Shown here: positions 18,010 to 27,590 of the stretch, in pieces
Layout of the letters: every line of letters starts with the position of its first letter
Position numbering within the stretch: the first letter of the stretch is position 1
The notes under the pieces: generated by a model
Databases searched by the model: none
What the model saw: the letters and a program-made list of their open reading frames with translations, nothing else
What the model was told of the DNA's origin: nothing
Source of the DNA: an uncultured Ignavibacteriota bacterium
GTDB taxonomy: Bacteria > Bacteroidota > Ignavibacteria > UBA10030 > UBA8401
DNA length: 64,000 bases
Direction: 5' to 3'
Assembly (NCBI GenBank): GCA_903884005.1
Contig: CAISDA010000013.1
Coordinates: 62,001-126,000 of the forward strand
Translations under genes and position numbers: made by a program

Positions 18010-19881
18010 ATGAGAATACCCGAAGAAAAAATTGAAGAAGTCCGTAACGCGATCGACATTGTCGAATATGTAGGCCGATTTGTCAAGCTCAAGAAGCGGG
18101 GAAAAAATTATCTGGGCGTGTGTCCGTTTCACAACGAGAAGACGCCCTCGTTCAATGTGAGCGCCGACAAGCAGATGTATTACTGTTTCGGATGCCACCG
18201 GGGCGGCGACGTGATAAAATTCGTGATGGAGTGGGAGAAGCTCGCGTATCCCGAGGCGATCGAACTCCTTGCTGAGCGCAGCGGGATCCAGATCGGGCAT
18301 ACCGACCGCGACGCCGGAGAGTCGAACGAGATAGAGCAGTTGTACAATGCATGCCGCTTTGCGGGGCGTTATTATTACGCCAATCTCCAGCATGCGGAAG
18401 GAAAATTTGCGTTGGATTATTTTCACGCGCGCGGATTTACGGACAAGACGATCACCACATTCGGGCTCGGGTATTCGATGCGTGCGTGGGAGGCGCTCCT
18501 GGCCAAGGCGAAGGAAGAGGGCATCACTCCCGATCATTTGGCGAAGGTGGGATTGCTGCGCACGCGCGACGACGGGTCGCACTACGATGCGTTCCGCGGC
18601 AGAACGATGTTTCCGATCTTTTCGGCGACGGGAAAGGTGATCGCGTTCGGGGCGCGGAAGATCTACGACGACGACACGGTGCCGGGCAAGTACATCAATT
18701 CGCCGGAGACGGTCATCTATAAAAAAAGCAAGGTGCTCTACGGACTCTCCCAGTCGAAGGAGGCGATCCGTGAAAGCGATGCGGTGATTCTGGTGGAAGG
18801 CTATGCCGACCTTATTTCCGTGTATCAGGCGGGCGTCAAGAACATCGTTGCCTCGAGCGGCACGGCATTAACAGACGAACAGATCAAACTGCTTGCCCGA
18901 TACACGAAGAATGTGATATTCGTGTATGACGCAGATTCAGCAGGTTCGGCGGCGATGGTTCGCGGCATCGATCTGATCCTGGAACAGAACCTGGATGTCC
19001 GCATCGTGCCGCTGCCTGCAGGAGAGGATCCCGATTCGTACGTGAAGGCGAACGGAGGCGACGCATTTCGCACACTGGTGTCGAACGCCCAGTCATTCAT
19101 CGAGTTCAAAGCCTCCACATTCAAGCGCGAAGGAAAATTCGACAGTCCCGAAGGCCGGGCCGAGGCCGTGCGCGCGCTGGTGCAGACGATCGCCAAAGTG
19201 GCCGATCCGCTGAAGCAGTCGTTTTTCATACGCGACGTTGCGGAGAAATTCAAGCTGTACGAATCGTCCCTGTACACCGAGTTGGAAAAATATTCGAAGA
19301 AGGTCCCGGAGAAATTCCGCGCGCCGATGCCTGTGCCTGTTGTGCCTTCAGAGGCCCCCGGTGCCCGCATGGAGGTCTCGCAGATGCAGGAGTTGATGAC
19401 CGAGGAGAAGGAGCTGCTCAATGCGCTCTTTGAGGACCCGGAAACAATGGTGCACTTCATTTTCGGGCAGATACAGATGGACGAATTTATTTCCACAGTC
19501 GGGAAAGAGGTCGCATTACGGATCATCGAGGCGCATGAACACGAGGGGCGCGTGGACGCGCGTGCGCTCCACGCAGCCGCAAAGGATGAGACCATACGGA
19601 CGACCATTGCCGATTGTTCGTTCAACCGGTACCAGCTGAGTGCGAAATGGGATACGATCGGTCACCGGTCGAGCGACACGCGGCTGTACGAGCAGGCACT
19701 TGGGGCGATAAAATCGCTGAAGCGCAGGAACATCGACACTGCGATCGCTGCGAACAGGCGAACCATGAAAGACGCTCAATTGCAGGGGCTCGATGTGCTG
19801 TCGCTGCTGCAGCGCGAGAACGAACTATACCGGCAGAAACAGGTTGTGGAGGAGATGCAACTGGTGATAGAAAAGAAATAA
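18010..19881 (+). CDS. dnaG: DNA primase
   Basis: 623 residues; it synthesises RNA primers at the replication fork. The N-terminal CHC2 zinc finger is complete (Cys38, His41, Cys59, Cys62, within CPFHNEKTPSF and MYYCFGCHRGGD). The core follows (FGLGYSMRAWEALL; GRTMFPIFSATGKVIAFGAR), then the TOPRIM signature residues VEGYADLI and FVYDADSAG. The C-terminal third is the less conserved DnaB-interaction region. The start at 18010 gives the classic MRIPEEKIEEVRNAIDIV beginning. It is not in the rpsU-dnaG-rpoD arrangement of proteobacteria; it stands alone between convergent or divergent neighbours and ends at a GC-rich hairpin. Confidence 0.97.
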   Translation: MRIPEEKIEEVRNAIDIVEYVGRFVKLKKRGKNYLGVCPFHNEKTPSFNVSADKQMYYCFGCHRGGDVIKFVMEWEKLAYPEAIELLAERSGIQIGHTDRDAGESNEIEQLYNACRFAGRYYYANLQHAEGKFALDYFHARGFTDKTITTFGLGYSMRAWEALLAKAKEEGITPDHLAKVGLLRTRDDGSHYDAFRGRTMFPIFSATGKVIAFGARKIYDDDTVPGKYINSPETVIYKKSKVLYGLSQSKEAIRESDAVILVEGYADLISVYQAGVKNIVASSGTALTDEQIKLLARYTKNVIFVYDADSAGSAAMVRGIDLILEQNLDVRIVPLPAGEDPDSYVKANGGDAFRTLVSNAQSFIEFKASTFKREGKFDSPEGRAEAVRALVQTIAKVADPLKQSFFIRDVAEKFKLYESSLYTELEKYSKKVPEKFRAPMPVPVVPSEAPGARMEVSQMQELMTEEKELLNALFEDPETMVHFIFGQIQMDEFISTVGKEVALRIIEAHEHEGRVDARALHAAAKDETIRTTIADCSFNRYQLSAKWDTIGHRSSDTRLYEQALGAIKSLKRRNIDTAIAANRRTMKDAQLQGLDVLSLLQRENELYRQKQVVEEMQLVIEKK

Positions 19882-19895
19882 CACAACGCAGTGCC

Positions 19896-19923
19896 GCCGC
19901 CCGGGCCGGATGGACCGGGCGGC
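19896..19923. terminator. Hairpin between convergent dnaG and icd
   Basis: GCCGCCCGG (19896-19904) pairs with CCGGGCGGC (19915-19923) across a 10-base loop, and the stem extends outward by a further base pair or two. There is no T-run on either side. It lies between the two convergent stops and could serve both transcripts. Confidence 0.55.
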
Positions 19924-19935
19924 AGACCACCTATT

Positions 19936-21189
19936 CTACATCGATGCGATCACACAATCGCCGAACGCCGAGCAGGAGACTTCCTTCGCACCGTCCATGA
20001 GGCGTGCGAAATCGTACGTCACCGTCTTCGCCGCGATCGCGCCGTTAATGCCTTTGACGATCAGATCCGCCGCTTCGGTCCAGCCCAAATAGCGGAACAT
20101 CATTTCGCCGCTGAGTATCACAGAGCCCGGATTCACTTTATCCAATCCCGCATACTTCGGCGCCGTGCCGTGCGTCGCTTCGAATACCGCATAGCCGTTC
20201 TCGTAGTTCACATTGCCGCCGGGGGCGATGCCGATGCCGCCGACCTGCGCCGCAAGCGCATCCGAAATATAATCGCCGTTCAAATTGAGCGTGGCGATCA
20301 CATCGTACTCCGCGGGGCGTGTGAGGATCTGCTGCAGGAACGCATCGGCGATGACATCCTTCATCAGTATCTTGCCTTCAGGCACGACGCCGTTGCAGTC
20401 ATCCCACGAGACGATGTGGTCCGAAAATTCCTTCTTCGCCAGCGCGTAGCCCCATTCCCTGAATCCGCCTTCGGTGTATTTCATGATGTTGCCCTTGTGC
20501 ACGAGCGTCACCGATTTCCTCTTGTTGTCGATCGCGTACTTGCATGCGGCGCGCACGAGGCGTTCCGTACCTTCGATCGAGACGGGCTTGATGCCGATGC
20601 TTGAACTTTCGGGGAAGCGGATTTTTTTGACGCCCATTTCCTTCTGAAGGAAGTCGATCAGTTTTTTCACTTCGGCGGTGCCGGCCTTCCATTCGATGCC
20701 CGCATAGATGTCTTCGGTATTTTCCCGGAAGATGACCATGTCGATGAGTGCCGGATTTTTGACCGGCGACGGGACTCCGGTAAAATATTGAACGGGGCGG
20801 AGGCAGACGTAGAGATCGAGTTCCTGGCGCAGCGCCACGTTGATGGACCGGATGCCGCCGCCGATGGGCGTGGTGAGGGGACCCTTGATCGCGACGACAA
20901 ATTCCCTGATCGCAGCGAGCGTATCGGCCGGAAGCCAGACGTCGGCGCCGTAGACCCGCGTCGATTTTTCGCCGGCAAAAATTTCGAACCATTCGATGTT
21001 CCGCGAACTTCCGTACGCTTTGGACACGGCGGCATTGAGTACTTTTTGCGCAGCCTTCCAGATGTCCGGACCGGTGCCGTCGCCTTCAATGAAGGGAATG
21101 ATCGGGTTATTGGGAACAGTGACAACGCCGTTCGCAACGGTGATGTGTTCTCCGTGAGCCGGAGGTGTCAATTTATCGTACTGAGCCAT
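19936..21189 (-). CDS. icd: Isocitrate dehydrogenase (NADP type)
   Basis: 417 residues; converts isocitrate to 2-oxoglutarate and CO2 in the TCA cycle. Substrate loop [20 protein letters not shown] includes the Ser that is phosphorylated in E. coli; also seen are [14 protein letters not shown] and [10 protein letters not shown], whose Lys-Tyr pair matches the E. coli NADP-binding residues, so NADP use is inferred. ATG at 21189 follows the HIT gene stop by about 11 bases, so the two genes form an operon. Aconitase, the preceding TCA enzyme, lies about 20 kb away in this window. No isocitrate dehydrogenase kinase/phosphatase gene is present here. Confidence 0.96.
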   Translation of the reverse strand: MAQYDKLTPPAHGEHITVANGVVTVPNNPIIPFIEGDGTGPDIWKAAQKVLNAAVSKAYGSSRNIEWFEIFAGEKSTRVYGADVWLPADTLAAIREFVVAIKGPLTTPIGGGIRSINVALRQELDLYVCLRPVQYFTGVPSPVKNPALIDMVIFRENTEDIYAGIEWKAGTAEVKKLIDFLQKEMGVKKIRFPESSSIGIKPVSIEGTERLVRAACKYAIDNKRKSVTLVHKGNIMKYTEGGFREWGYALAKKEFSDHIVSWDDCNGVVPEGKILMKDVIADAFLQQILTRPAEYDVIATLNLNGDYISDALAAQVGGIGIAPGGNVNYENGYAVFEATHGTAPKYAGLDKVNPGSVILSGEMMFRYLGWTEAADLIVKGINGAIAAKTVTYDFARLMDGAKEVSCSAFGDCVIASM

Positions 21190-21200
21190 GCAGCGGTCCT

Positions 21201-21626
21201 TTACTCGAGTGATGAGTGAATATGGGCGCGAATCGCGTTTGCGGCTTCGCGCATTTTGCCTTCTTCGTATTTCTTCAGTTTCAGTGTGAAAATAATATCG
21301 TCGTTCGGGAACCGCGGCGTGATGTGAAGGTGGAAATGAAAGACCGATTGCCCGGCGATCACTCCGTTGTTCGAAAAAAAATTGTATCCCTGCAGATGAT
21401 ACGCGGACACGAGGGCGCCGGCAACGATATGCGCCGCCTCCATAATGCCGGGCAGCTCAGTCCGGGGGAGCGCCAGAAAATCGGCGTAGTGGCGTTTGGG
21501 TATGACGAGCGCATGTCCGTAATGGATCGGGTTGACATCGAGAATGGCGATGACTGTGTCGTTCTCGTACAGGATCTCGGCCGCAATGCGGTGATCGATG
21601 ATGTCGCAGAATGTGCAAGAGACCAT
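21201..21626 (-). CDS. HIT-family nucleotide hydrolase/transferase
   Basis: 141 residues. The histidine triad is intact (His97, His99 and His101 in SVFHFHLHI) and the N-terminus CTFCDII is typical of bacterial Hint/HIT proteins that hydrolyse AMP-linked substrates. The start at 21626 ([10 protein letters not shown]) fits the family; the frame stays open to 21758, but that extension crosses two hairpins and reaches the putative promoter, so it is probably untranslated leader. It is the first gene of a HIT-icd operon. Confidence 0.9.
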   Translation of the reverse strand: MVSCTFCDIIDHRIAAEILYENDTVIAILDVNPIHYGHALVIPKRHYADFLALPRTELPGIMEAAHIVAGALVSAYHLQGYNFFSNNGVIAGQSVFHFHLHITPRFPNDDIIFTLKLKKYEEGKMREAANAIRAHIHSSLE

Positions 21627-21689
21627 TGAGAGTGCCGATCGATACAGAGTGAACAGGTGCGGTCGCAGCCCGGTCCTGGTGGACGGGAG

Positions 21690-21712
21690 GGATGCCGGCG
21701 GTGCCGGCATCC
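21690..21712 (-). promoter_or_regulatory. Strong hairpin in the HIT-icd leader
   Basis: GGATGCCGGC (21690-21699) and GCCGGCATCC (21703-21712) form a perfect 10-bp stem with a 3-base loop. A second stem (GGTCC/GGACC-like, about 21669-21687, CCCGGTCC with GGAC and GGG) follows in the direction of transcription. Neither has a T-run, so they look like leader structures rather than a terminator. Confidence 0.6.
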
Positions 21713-21729
21713 TGAATCTGCCAAGAAGA

Positions 21730-21758
21730 AAAGTAGAAAATATCGAGCACAGATTCAA
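21730..21758 (-). promoter_or_regulatory. Putative HIT-icd promoter
   Basis: Read on the minus strand: TTGAAT (21758-21753), a 17-base spacer and TACTTT (21735-21730). It would give a leader of about 95 bases containing the hairpin at 21690-21712. Confidence 0.4.
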
Positions 21759-21803
21759 GCGGAATCATGGATTGCATCGTGTTTGTAGTCCCGCTCGTGT
21801 CCA

Positions 21804-21832
21804 TTGACTCTCGCGGCAAAACTTCCTATATT
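21804..21832 (+). promoter_or_regulatory. Putative promoter of the TPR lipoprotein gene
   Basis: TTGACT (21804-21809), a 17-base spacer and TATATT (21827-21832), about 65 bases ahead of the ATG at 21898. One of the best matches to the shared promoter layout in the window. Confidence 0.6.
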
Positions 21833-21897
21833 TATTGCCAATAGTCAGAAACACTATCGGTTATTCCACTCATATCACAAAAAAAAAGGATCCTCGA

Positions 21898-23334
21898 ATG
21901 AAAGCGATTGTCACTTGGGGCGTGTTGGCTGTTGCTGCCGTCGGTCTGCTGACCACCGGTTTCCAATGTTCCTCCGCTGAATTAACCAGTGCGCGTCTGT
22001 ATATACAGCGTAAAGATTTCCAGAATGCAGAAACGCAGCTGAAAAAAGAAGTCGATAAAAATCCGAAAAGTGAAGAAGGGTTCTTTCTGCTTGGGCAAGT
22101 GCGGTTCGAGTTGAAGGATTATAAAGGAATGAAAGATGCGTTCACGAGTGCTTCAGCGATCGCACCGACGCATAAAAAAGACATCGACAACCTCAATTTA
22201 AGCACGTGGGGCCGGCTCTTCAACCAGGGGGTCGAAGAGATCAACAAGGCGCAGGATGCCGCCGGTTTCGACAAGGCCGTGCAGACATTCAATATGGCAT
22301 CGTACATCATGCCGGACAGCCTGATCAACCAACGCAACCTTGGGCTTGCCTATTTCCGCAAGGCGGCATTCGACAAGGACGCCATGGACAAGGCAGTTCC
22401 ACCTCTGACCGAATCGTTTGAAAAGGGGAAGGATCCGTTATCGGCGCACATTCTCGGCTCGATCTATTTGAACCGGGCCAGCGAAGCCAAGGCGAAATTT
22501 ACCGAAACGAACCGTGAAACGATCGAGTCGTTGAAGAAGATCGAGAACATTCGCGAGAAGATGAAGTCCGTCGACGTGAAATATTATCTGGGCAAGCCGA
22601 CCACGGAGAACAAACCCGCGCCGGCCAAGAAAGCGAAAAAGACGGACGTCGTAAAAGAGGAATGGGTATACGACCAGTACCAGTTGACCGTGGGAATCGA
22701 AGGCGAGTACGTCACAAGCGTGAAATTTGCGAAGCCGTATAAGCCCGTGATCGATTCAAGCATGCATTTCGCCGCTGTCGGCGATTTCAACAAAGCCATT
22801 GAAGTGTATAAAAAAGCGCAGACGATGTTCCCCGACGATCAGGAAATTTCGGAGAATCTCATGAATTCCTACATCGGCGCCGAACGCAACGAAGAAGCCC
22901 GCGCATTGCTGATCGAACGCGTCCGCAAATATCCGAACAGCAAATACGATCATTATAATCTCGGCGTGTTCCTGTTGAAGGATGGCAAATTCGACGGCGC
23001 CGTGGAGCAATTCAACGCTGCATACTCGATCGATACGACCATGAGTTCCGCGCTGTATAATCTGGCTGCAAGCTACGTCAATTGGGGCGTTGCGATTGCC
23101 GAAGACCTGAAGAAGGCGAACGAAGGCAAGCCCGAAAAAGAGCAGAAACTCAGCGACGAACCGAAGCAAAAATACAAGGCAGCCATTCCGTTCCTGGAAA
23201 AAGTTGTCGCCATAAAATCGGACGATGTGCCGATGCTTGAATTGCTGGCACAGGTGTATGCGAACCTTGGGCAATCCGATAAGGCAAAAATTTATTATGA
23301 GAAAGCGGATGCCGCGCGTCAAGGGAAAAAATAA
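21898..23334 (+). CDS. TPR-repeat lipoprotein with an SmpA-like insert
   Basis: 478 residues from ATG 21898, which has AAAGGA 8-10 bases upstream; the upstream extension to 21835 lies in the promoter leader. An export signal ends near Cys24 (TTGFQC), a non-standard lipobox, so lipidation is probable rather than certain. TPR-type helices run through about 30-190 and 290-475 (for example YIQRKDFQNAETQLKKEVDK; YNLGVFLLKDGKFDGAVEQF). Between them a Lys/Pro-rich linker and a segment (VKYYLGKPTTENKP, then WVYDQYQLTVGIEGEYVTSV) resemble an SmpA/BamE-like fold split by the linker. It is probably an envelope scaffold. A hairpin plus T-rich tract follows the stop. Confidence 0.75.
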   Translation: MKAIVTWGVLAVAAVGLLTTGFQCSSAELTSARLYIQRKDFQNAETQLKKEVDKNPKSEEGFFLLGQVRFELKDYKGMKDAFTSASAIAPTHKKDIDNLNLSTWGRLFNQGVEEINKAQDAAGFDKAVQTFNMASYIMPDSLINQRNLGLAYFRKAAFDKDAMDKAVPPLTESFEKGKDPLSAHILGSIYLNRASEAKAKFTETNRETIESLKKIENIREKMKSVDVKYYLGKPTTENKPAPAKKAKKTDVVKEEWVYDQYQLTVGIEGEYVTSVKFAKPYKPVIDSSMHFAAVGDFNKAIEVYKKAQTMFPDDQEISENLMNSYIGAERNEEARALLIERVRKYPNSKYDHYNLGVFLLKDGKFDGAVEQFNAAYSIDTTMSSALYNLAASYVNWGVAIAEDLKKANEGKPEKEQKLSDEPKQKYKAAIPFLEKVVAIKSDDVPMLELLAQVYANLGQSDKAKIYYEKADAARQGKK

Positions 23335-23355
23335 TTTTCATTGAGTGACCCGTAC

Positions 23356-23397
23356 GAAGGATGGCCGCATGCGTGCGCTCATCCTTCTTTTATTTTT
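23356..23397 (+). terminator. Terminator/attenuator between the TPR lipoprotein and DUF3467
   Basis: GAAGGATG (23356-23363) pairs with CATCCTTC (23380-23387), and the T-rich tract TTTTATTTTT follows directly. Because DUF3467 starts only 17 bases later, partial read-through could set the ratio of the two products. Confidence 0.7.
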
Positions 23398-23413
23398 GAA
23401 AGGACCTAACAGC

Positions 23414-23746
23414 ATGAATAAGCCACAGCCTGAACAAGCTCAGCAGATCAATATTGAACTTGGCGAAAAGGAAGCCGAAGGGATTTATTCCAATCTCGCG
23501 ATCATCACGCATTCGCCGGCGGAGTTCGTCATCGATTTTACGCGCATCCTGCCCGGCGTGCCGAAGGCGCGGGTGCACGCGCGCATCGTCATGACGCCGC
23601 AGCACGCGAAGCTGCTCAAGAATGCATTGGAGGATAATCTGAGGAAGTATGAGGAGAAATTCGGAGAGATCACCATCATGGGCGAAGAAATGAACACGGC
23701 GCCCTTTGGTTTCCAGGTCCCGAAGAAGGATGAAAAGATCAACTGA
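23414..23746 (+). CDS. DUF3467 family protein
   Basis: 110 residues. The sequence (INIELGEKEAEGIYSNLAII, then PAEFVIDFTRILPG and VHARIVMTPQHAKLLKNAL) is a textbook DUF3467 protein, a small cytoplasmic family widespread in Bacteroidota and relatives whose function is not established. ATG 23414 is preceded by AAAGGA at suitable spacing; the longer frame from 23345 would cross the terminator hairpin. It lies between an envelope lipoprotein and a strong terminator. Confidence 0.88.
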   Translation: MNKPQPEQAQQINIELGEKEAEGIYSNLAIITHSPAEFVIDFTRILPGVPKARVHARIVMTPQHAKLLKNALEDNLRKYEEKFGEITIMGEEMNTAPFGFQVPKKDEKIN

Positions 23747-23778
23747 CGTACATACATACATCCCTCTCATGTTTTTTT

Positions 23779-23830
23779 AACACCGGCCGATAGTCTTGAT
23801 AGATGAGACTTTCGGCCGGTGTTATTTTAT
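23779..23830. terminator. Strong bidirectional-looking terminator after DUF3467
   Basis: AACACCGGCCGA (23779-23790) pairs perfectly with TCGGCCGGTGTT (23812-23823). Inside, AGTCT (792-796) pairs with AGACT (806-810) after one mismatch, giving a 17-bp interrupted stem. TTATTTTAT follows on the + side and GTTTTTTT precedes it on the other. Confidence 0.85.
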
Positions 23831-23843
23831 GAGGGAACGATCT

Positions 23844-26093
23844 ATGAGTATACGGATTTGTGATGGCTGTGAGCGCAGTGTCCGCCGCCGCGTGATGGTA
23901 CTACGGGCGGCGTTCTTGTGTACCATTGCCATGGCGATGGCAGAATTTTCAGGGTGCATCAAGACTCCGGCTGAACCCGTCATGCCCTCGTGGCAAACCC
24001 AGCTCACGCTTCCCATTGTGGACCGCACGTATTATTTTTCCGACCTGGTTGCGAAGGACGATAAATTCCAAACCCTTGTCAACGGCGAGGTCGTCTACCG
24101 CCCGGCGGGGTTGAAGAACACACCGACCGCCATACCGCTGCCGGCTGTGTATCCGGTTGCGGCGCGTGTCTCGAACACGCTGGGAGCCGTTCCCCTGACG
24201 CTGCCCGCGCTGCCATCGATCGTTCTTTCCACCATGCAGCTGCTTGGACAAGCGCCCCCCCAGACCCCATGGTCGGTGGGCGAGATCAACACCGTCCAGA
24301 ATCAAAGCATCATTTCAGACACGGCCACGTTCGATTATGTCACCTTCGACAAGGCGCGCATCATTTTAACGCTGACCAACACGGATAATTTCGACGTCAT
24401 CTTTCCTTCAGGCATCAAGGTCGTGAACGTCTTTTCGGCCACAGACACGTCTCAAGTGCTTGTAACATTTCCCGTGGGACTCGTGAAGGCGAACAGCTCG
24501 CAGACGATGACCGCCGACATATCAACGCAGACGATGTCGTCGCGCTTGCGCGTCAAATTTATTCTGCAGACAGCCGGCATCGACGGGCACGTAGTGTCAT
24601 CCAACGGCTCGTTGATCGCCGCGATCGCCATCGACGGGGGCACGGACGGATCGTTATCCACGATGCGCTCGGCCAAAGTGCGTGTGACGGGAACCTACGG
24701 GCAGGTGACGAACAAAGGAACCATGCAATTGATCGGAGATTCGACATTCATCAAACGCGCCGAGTTCACCGGCGGAGTGTTCGATCTGATCATCACGAAC
24801 AGTGTGCCGATAGACTTCATTGCGGGATTGTCGATCATGGAGCTGATCAATAAAAAAACGGGTCTGCCGTTTCGCCTGAAGGCGAATGGAACCGGAGCGG
24901 AACAGGATGAGGTTCTTATTCCATCAAAAACGACATTCGTGCAGACCATCACCCTCAGCGACTATACGTTCCTCTCCAAAAACATCGCTGGTGCAGACAC
25001 ACTCCCGACAGCAAACGTGCAATATACGATGACCGTTCGTACACCCGGAGCGACGGCTGATAAGCGGTTGATCTCCGCCAACGATTCCATTGCTGCGTCC
25101 ATTGTCCCAAGGATGAACGCGGGCGTCGTGCAGGCGTTGACGCTCGCAAAATTTGAAGGCGTCATTCGTCCGACCGTCGTGAACATCAACGAATCCGTTG
25201 CGACGGATTTCGGAACAGTGGCGGACAAAGTATCGGCCGACAGCATCAAGTTCGACAACTCAACAATAACGCTCAACCTCTTTACCAGGACGACTTTTCC
25301 GGCGGATATCAATCTTCGTGTCACAGCCTGGCACAACGGTGTGAAGGGCTTATCGATGAACGTCCCGTCCGGCAACGGCGGCCTGAACGGTGCATATCGC
25401 ATCGTGCCGGGCGATACGGCCAAGATCGTCTTCAATAAAACGACGACGACGAATGGCGTTACGATCGACCGGTTCATGAATAGTTTTGTCGTCAACGGGA
25501 AGATCCAGCTCCCCGACAAATTCGTTTTGGAGGGCACCGGCACGATAGAACCCGCCGATGTGTACGGGAACGGCACGAACGGACGGATCGGCTCGGTGAC
25601 GAACCAGGACAGCATTTATTCTTCGCTCGAATTTTCTTTCCCCGTGCGCATCGCGATCGTCAATGGCATATTCAGCGATACAACCGAATTCACGAATACG
25701 GTCGACAGGAATAAAATGGATCTCTTGGAAAGCGGAAAGGTCAGCTTCCAGATTGAAAACACGTTCCCGGTATCAGGCGACGTGAGCCTGATGATGATGG
25801 CGTCGAAGGCTGTGCGCGACACGCTGATAAATCTCACAAAGACGCCGCTCCATGTTGAAAGTGCTGTGTATAACGCGTCTGGGGCGAATACCTCCAGTTC
25901 ATCCTATTCCTTTGTTGCGCTTGCGCAGGGAGAATCGTCAAAGTTCTCCGGCGCCACAGTGACGGCACTGAACGCGCGCATGCACACAGGAGGGGGCGCT
26001 CAGCCGGTGTCGTTCAGGTCAACGGACCATATCCGCGTGAAAGCATATGGCACGTTTAAGGTCATGGTCGATTTCGACACAATGAACAAATGA
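23844..26093 (+). CDS. Large envelope protein, probable lipoprotein
   Basis: 749 residues from ATG 23844, which has GAGGGA about 8 bases upstream; ATG 23829 and ATG 23895 are alternatives. The N-terminal hydrophobic segment (AAFLCTIAMAMA) ends at FSGC, a plausible lipobox. The rest is Thr/Ser/Asn/Val-rich beta-structure with repeated patterns such as SVPIDFIAGLSI and ADINLRVTAW, as in secreted multi-domain proteins of this phylum. No enzymatic motif or family was recognised. The downstream barrel-type gene starts 48 bases after its stop and is probably co-transcribed, so the two may act together at the cell surface. Confidence 0.7.
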   Translation: MSIRICDGCERSVRRRVMVLRAAFLCTIAMAMAEFSGCIKTPAEPVMPSWQTQLTLPIVDRTYYFSDLVAKDDKFQTLVNGEVVYRPAGLKNTPTAIPLPAVYPVAARVSNTLGAVPLTLPALPSIVLSTMQLLGQAPPQTPWSVGEINTVQNQSIISDTATFDYVTFDKARIILTLTNTDNFDVIFPSGIKVVNVFSATDTSQVLVTFPVGLVKANSSQTMTADISTQTMSSRLRVKFILQTAGIDGHVVSSNGSLIAAIAIDGGTDGSLSTMRSAKVRVTGTYGQVTNKGTMQLIGDSTFIKRAEFTGGVFDLIITNSVPIDFIAGLSIMELINKKTGLPFRLKANGTGAEQDEVLIPSKTTFVQTITLSDYTFLSKNIAGADTLPTANVQYTMTVRTPGATADKRLISANDSIAASIVPRMNAGVVQALTLAKFEGVIRPTVVNINESVATDFGTVADKVSADSIKFDNSTITLNLFTRTTFPADINLRVTAWHNGVKGLSMNVPSGNGGLNGAYRIVPGDTAKIVFNKTTTTNGVTIDRFMNSFVVNGKIQLPDKFVLEGTGTIEPADVYGNGTNGRIGSVTNQDSIYSSLEFSFPVRIAIVNGIFSDTTEFTNTVDRNKMDLLESGKVSFQIENTFPVSGDVSLMMMASKAVRDTLINLTKTPLHVESAVYNASGANTSSSSYSFVALAQGESSKFSGATVTALNARMHTGGGAQPVSFRSTDHIRVKAYGTFKVMVDFDTMNK

Positions 26094-26141
26094 TAAGAAC
26101 ACGTCGTCACGGTGATGGCGATTGTGAACATGGAAACGAAT

Positions 26142-27590
26142 ATGAACATCAATCGGGTGGCACAAGCGTTGCTTTTGAGCGCGGCAGTATTCATGGCGGG
26201 AGTGACAACATCAAGCGCGCAGGGCGACGGGTATTCGCCGCGGAGCACGGGCATGGGACGAACATTCATCGCATCCGCGCGCGGCCTCGATGCGATCGGC
26301 ATGAATCCCGCAAACCTGGCGCTCGCCGACCGCGGGACGTCCGTCACGTTCACGATCGTGCCGCCGGTGGGCGTGCGGCTGTCCAGCAATTTTTTCACGC
26401 TCGATCTGTATAACACGTATTTTACCGGCGTTGACAGTCTGGACCGGAACGGCAAACCCACCGGTACGATGGTCGGCCGAAAATTGACCGACGCGGATAA
26501 AACAGCGATTCTTGGCAGAATGGACGATGGTATGAGCACCCTTGATATGAGTGTGAACGCAATGGAGTTCGGGGCGGCCATTCATGCGGGCTCGTTCGGG
26601 ATTGGATTCTCGGTGAGCGACCACATCGGCGTGTCGGTTGGGCTCCCGGACAGTTACCTGAAATTTGCATTCTTTGGATTGGATTCTGTCGGATCCCGCT
26701 ATGATTTCGGGAAGACAGCGATCAGGAGCCTGTGGTATCGGGAATATAATCTTTCGACCGGTGTGTTGCTGCCGATCGAGACCTCATCGCTTCGCAACGT
26801 CGCCATCGGCGTCGGTGTCAAGGTAGTGAAGGGATTCAATTACATTGCCACCACTCGCAATAACAGCAGACTCGTCAGCACCGCTTCGAGCGATTCGATG
26901 AGCATTACGGGCATCGCCGATATTGAACTTGTGCATGCCGGCATTCCACTAGACTCCACTGCCTCAAAAAATATCATGGCTCCCGGCGGCAGCGGGATCG
27001 GGTTCGATGTTGGAATATCGGCTGAGGTTTCCGGGGGCATCCGTGTGGCAGCGGGCGTGTTGAATCTCGGGTCCATTCACTGGAGCGGTCCGAACACGAG
27101 AAAAATTGTCAACACGGGATCCTATTCATGGAGCGCTTCGAAGTACGATCGGGCCGAATTGGAGCGTGTGAAAAGGTCTGTGGATTCCGCATTTACATCC
27201 AACGAAACGGCAGCGGGAGATTTTTCATCGCCATTGCCGAGTTCCGTTCACATTGGAACCTCGATCGACATGAAGCAAGTATGGGAACAATTTCCGCTGC
27301 CGGTGAATCTGGCGGCAGATGTGCATTTCGGTTTAAATGATGAGCCGGGGAATTTCGCATCGACGTTGGTCGGGCTGGGTGCGGAACTGGATCTCTTGAA
27401 CGGTTGGCTGCCGATACGGATGGGTGTGCTCTTGGGCGGCAGAGAAAAAATTTTGTGGTCGGGCGGCATCGGATTGCATTTCGGGAACACGTTCGATCTG
27501 GATCTGGCAACGGAGAGCCTCACGATACTGTCGGCGCCCGATGCCGTGAAGACGGTATCGTTCGACATAGCGATGAAGGTTCGGATTTAA
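26142..27590 (+). CDS. Outer-membrane barrel protein (DUF5723-like)
   Basis: 482 residues from ATG 26142 ([17 protein letters not shown]), with a signal peptide ending near SSAQG at about 26. The following block ([20 protein letters not shown] then NPANLALAD) is the conserved N-terminal signature of DUF5723/PorV-FadL-like barrels in Bacteroidota, and the remainder alternates hydrophobic and polar residues. The C-terminus ends [12 protein letters not shown] 26112 and ATG 26115 are possible earlier starts but give a poor signal peptide. Its stop overlaps that of the convergent hslU gene in the palindrome TTAA. Function unknown; the pairing with the upstream lipoprotein suggests a surface complex. 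Confidence 0.65.
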   Translation: MNINRVAQALLLSAAVFMAGVTTSSAQGDGYSPRSTGMGRTFIASARGLDAIGMNPANLALADRGTSVTFTIVPPVGVRLSSNFFTLDLYNTYFTGVDSLDRNGKPTGTMVGRKLTDADKTAILGRMDDGMSTLDMSVNAMEFGAAIHAGSFGIGFSVSDHIGVSVGLPDSYLKFAFFGLDSVGSRYDFGKTAIRSLWYREYNLSTGVLLPIETSSLRNVAIGVGVKVVKGFNYIATTRNNSRLVSTASSDSMSITGIADIELVHAGIPLDSTASKNIMAPGGSGIGFDVGISAEVSGGIRVAAGVLNLGSIHWSGPNTRKIVNTGSYSWSASKYDRAELERVKRSVDSAFTSNETAAGDFSSPLPSSVHIGTSIDMKQVWEQFPLPVNLAADVHFGLNDEPGNFASTLVGLGAELDLLNGWLPIRMGVLLGGREKILWSGGIGLHFGNTFDLDLATESLTILSAPDAVKTVSFDIAMKVRI

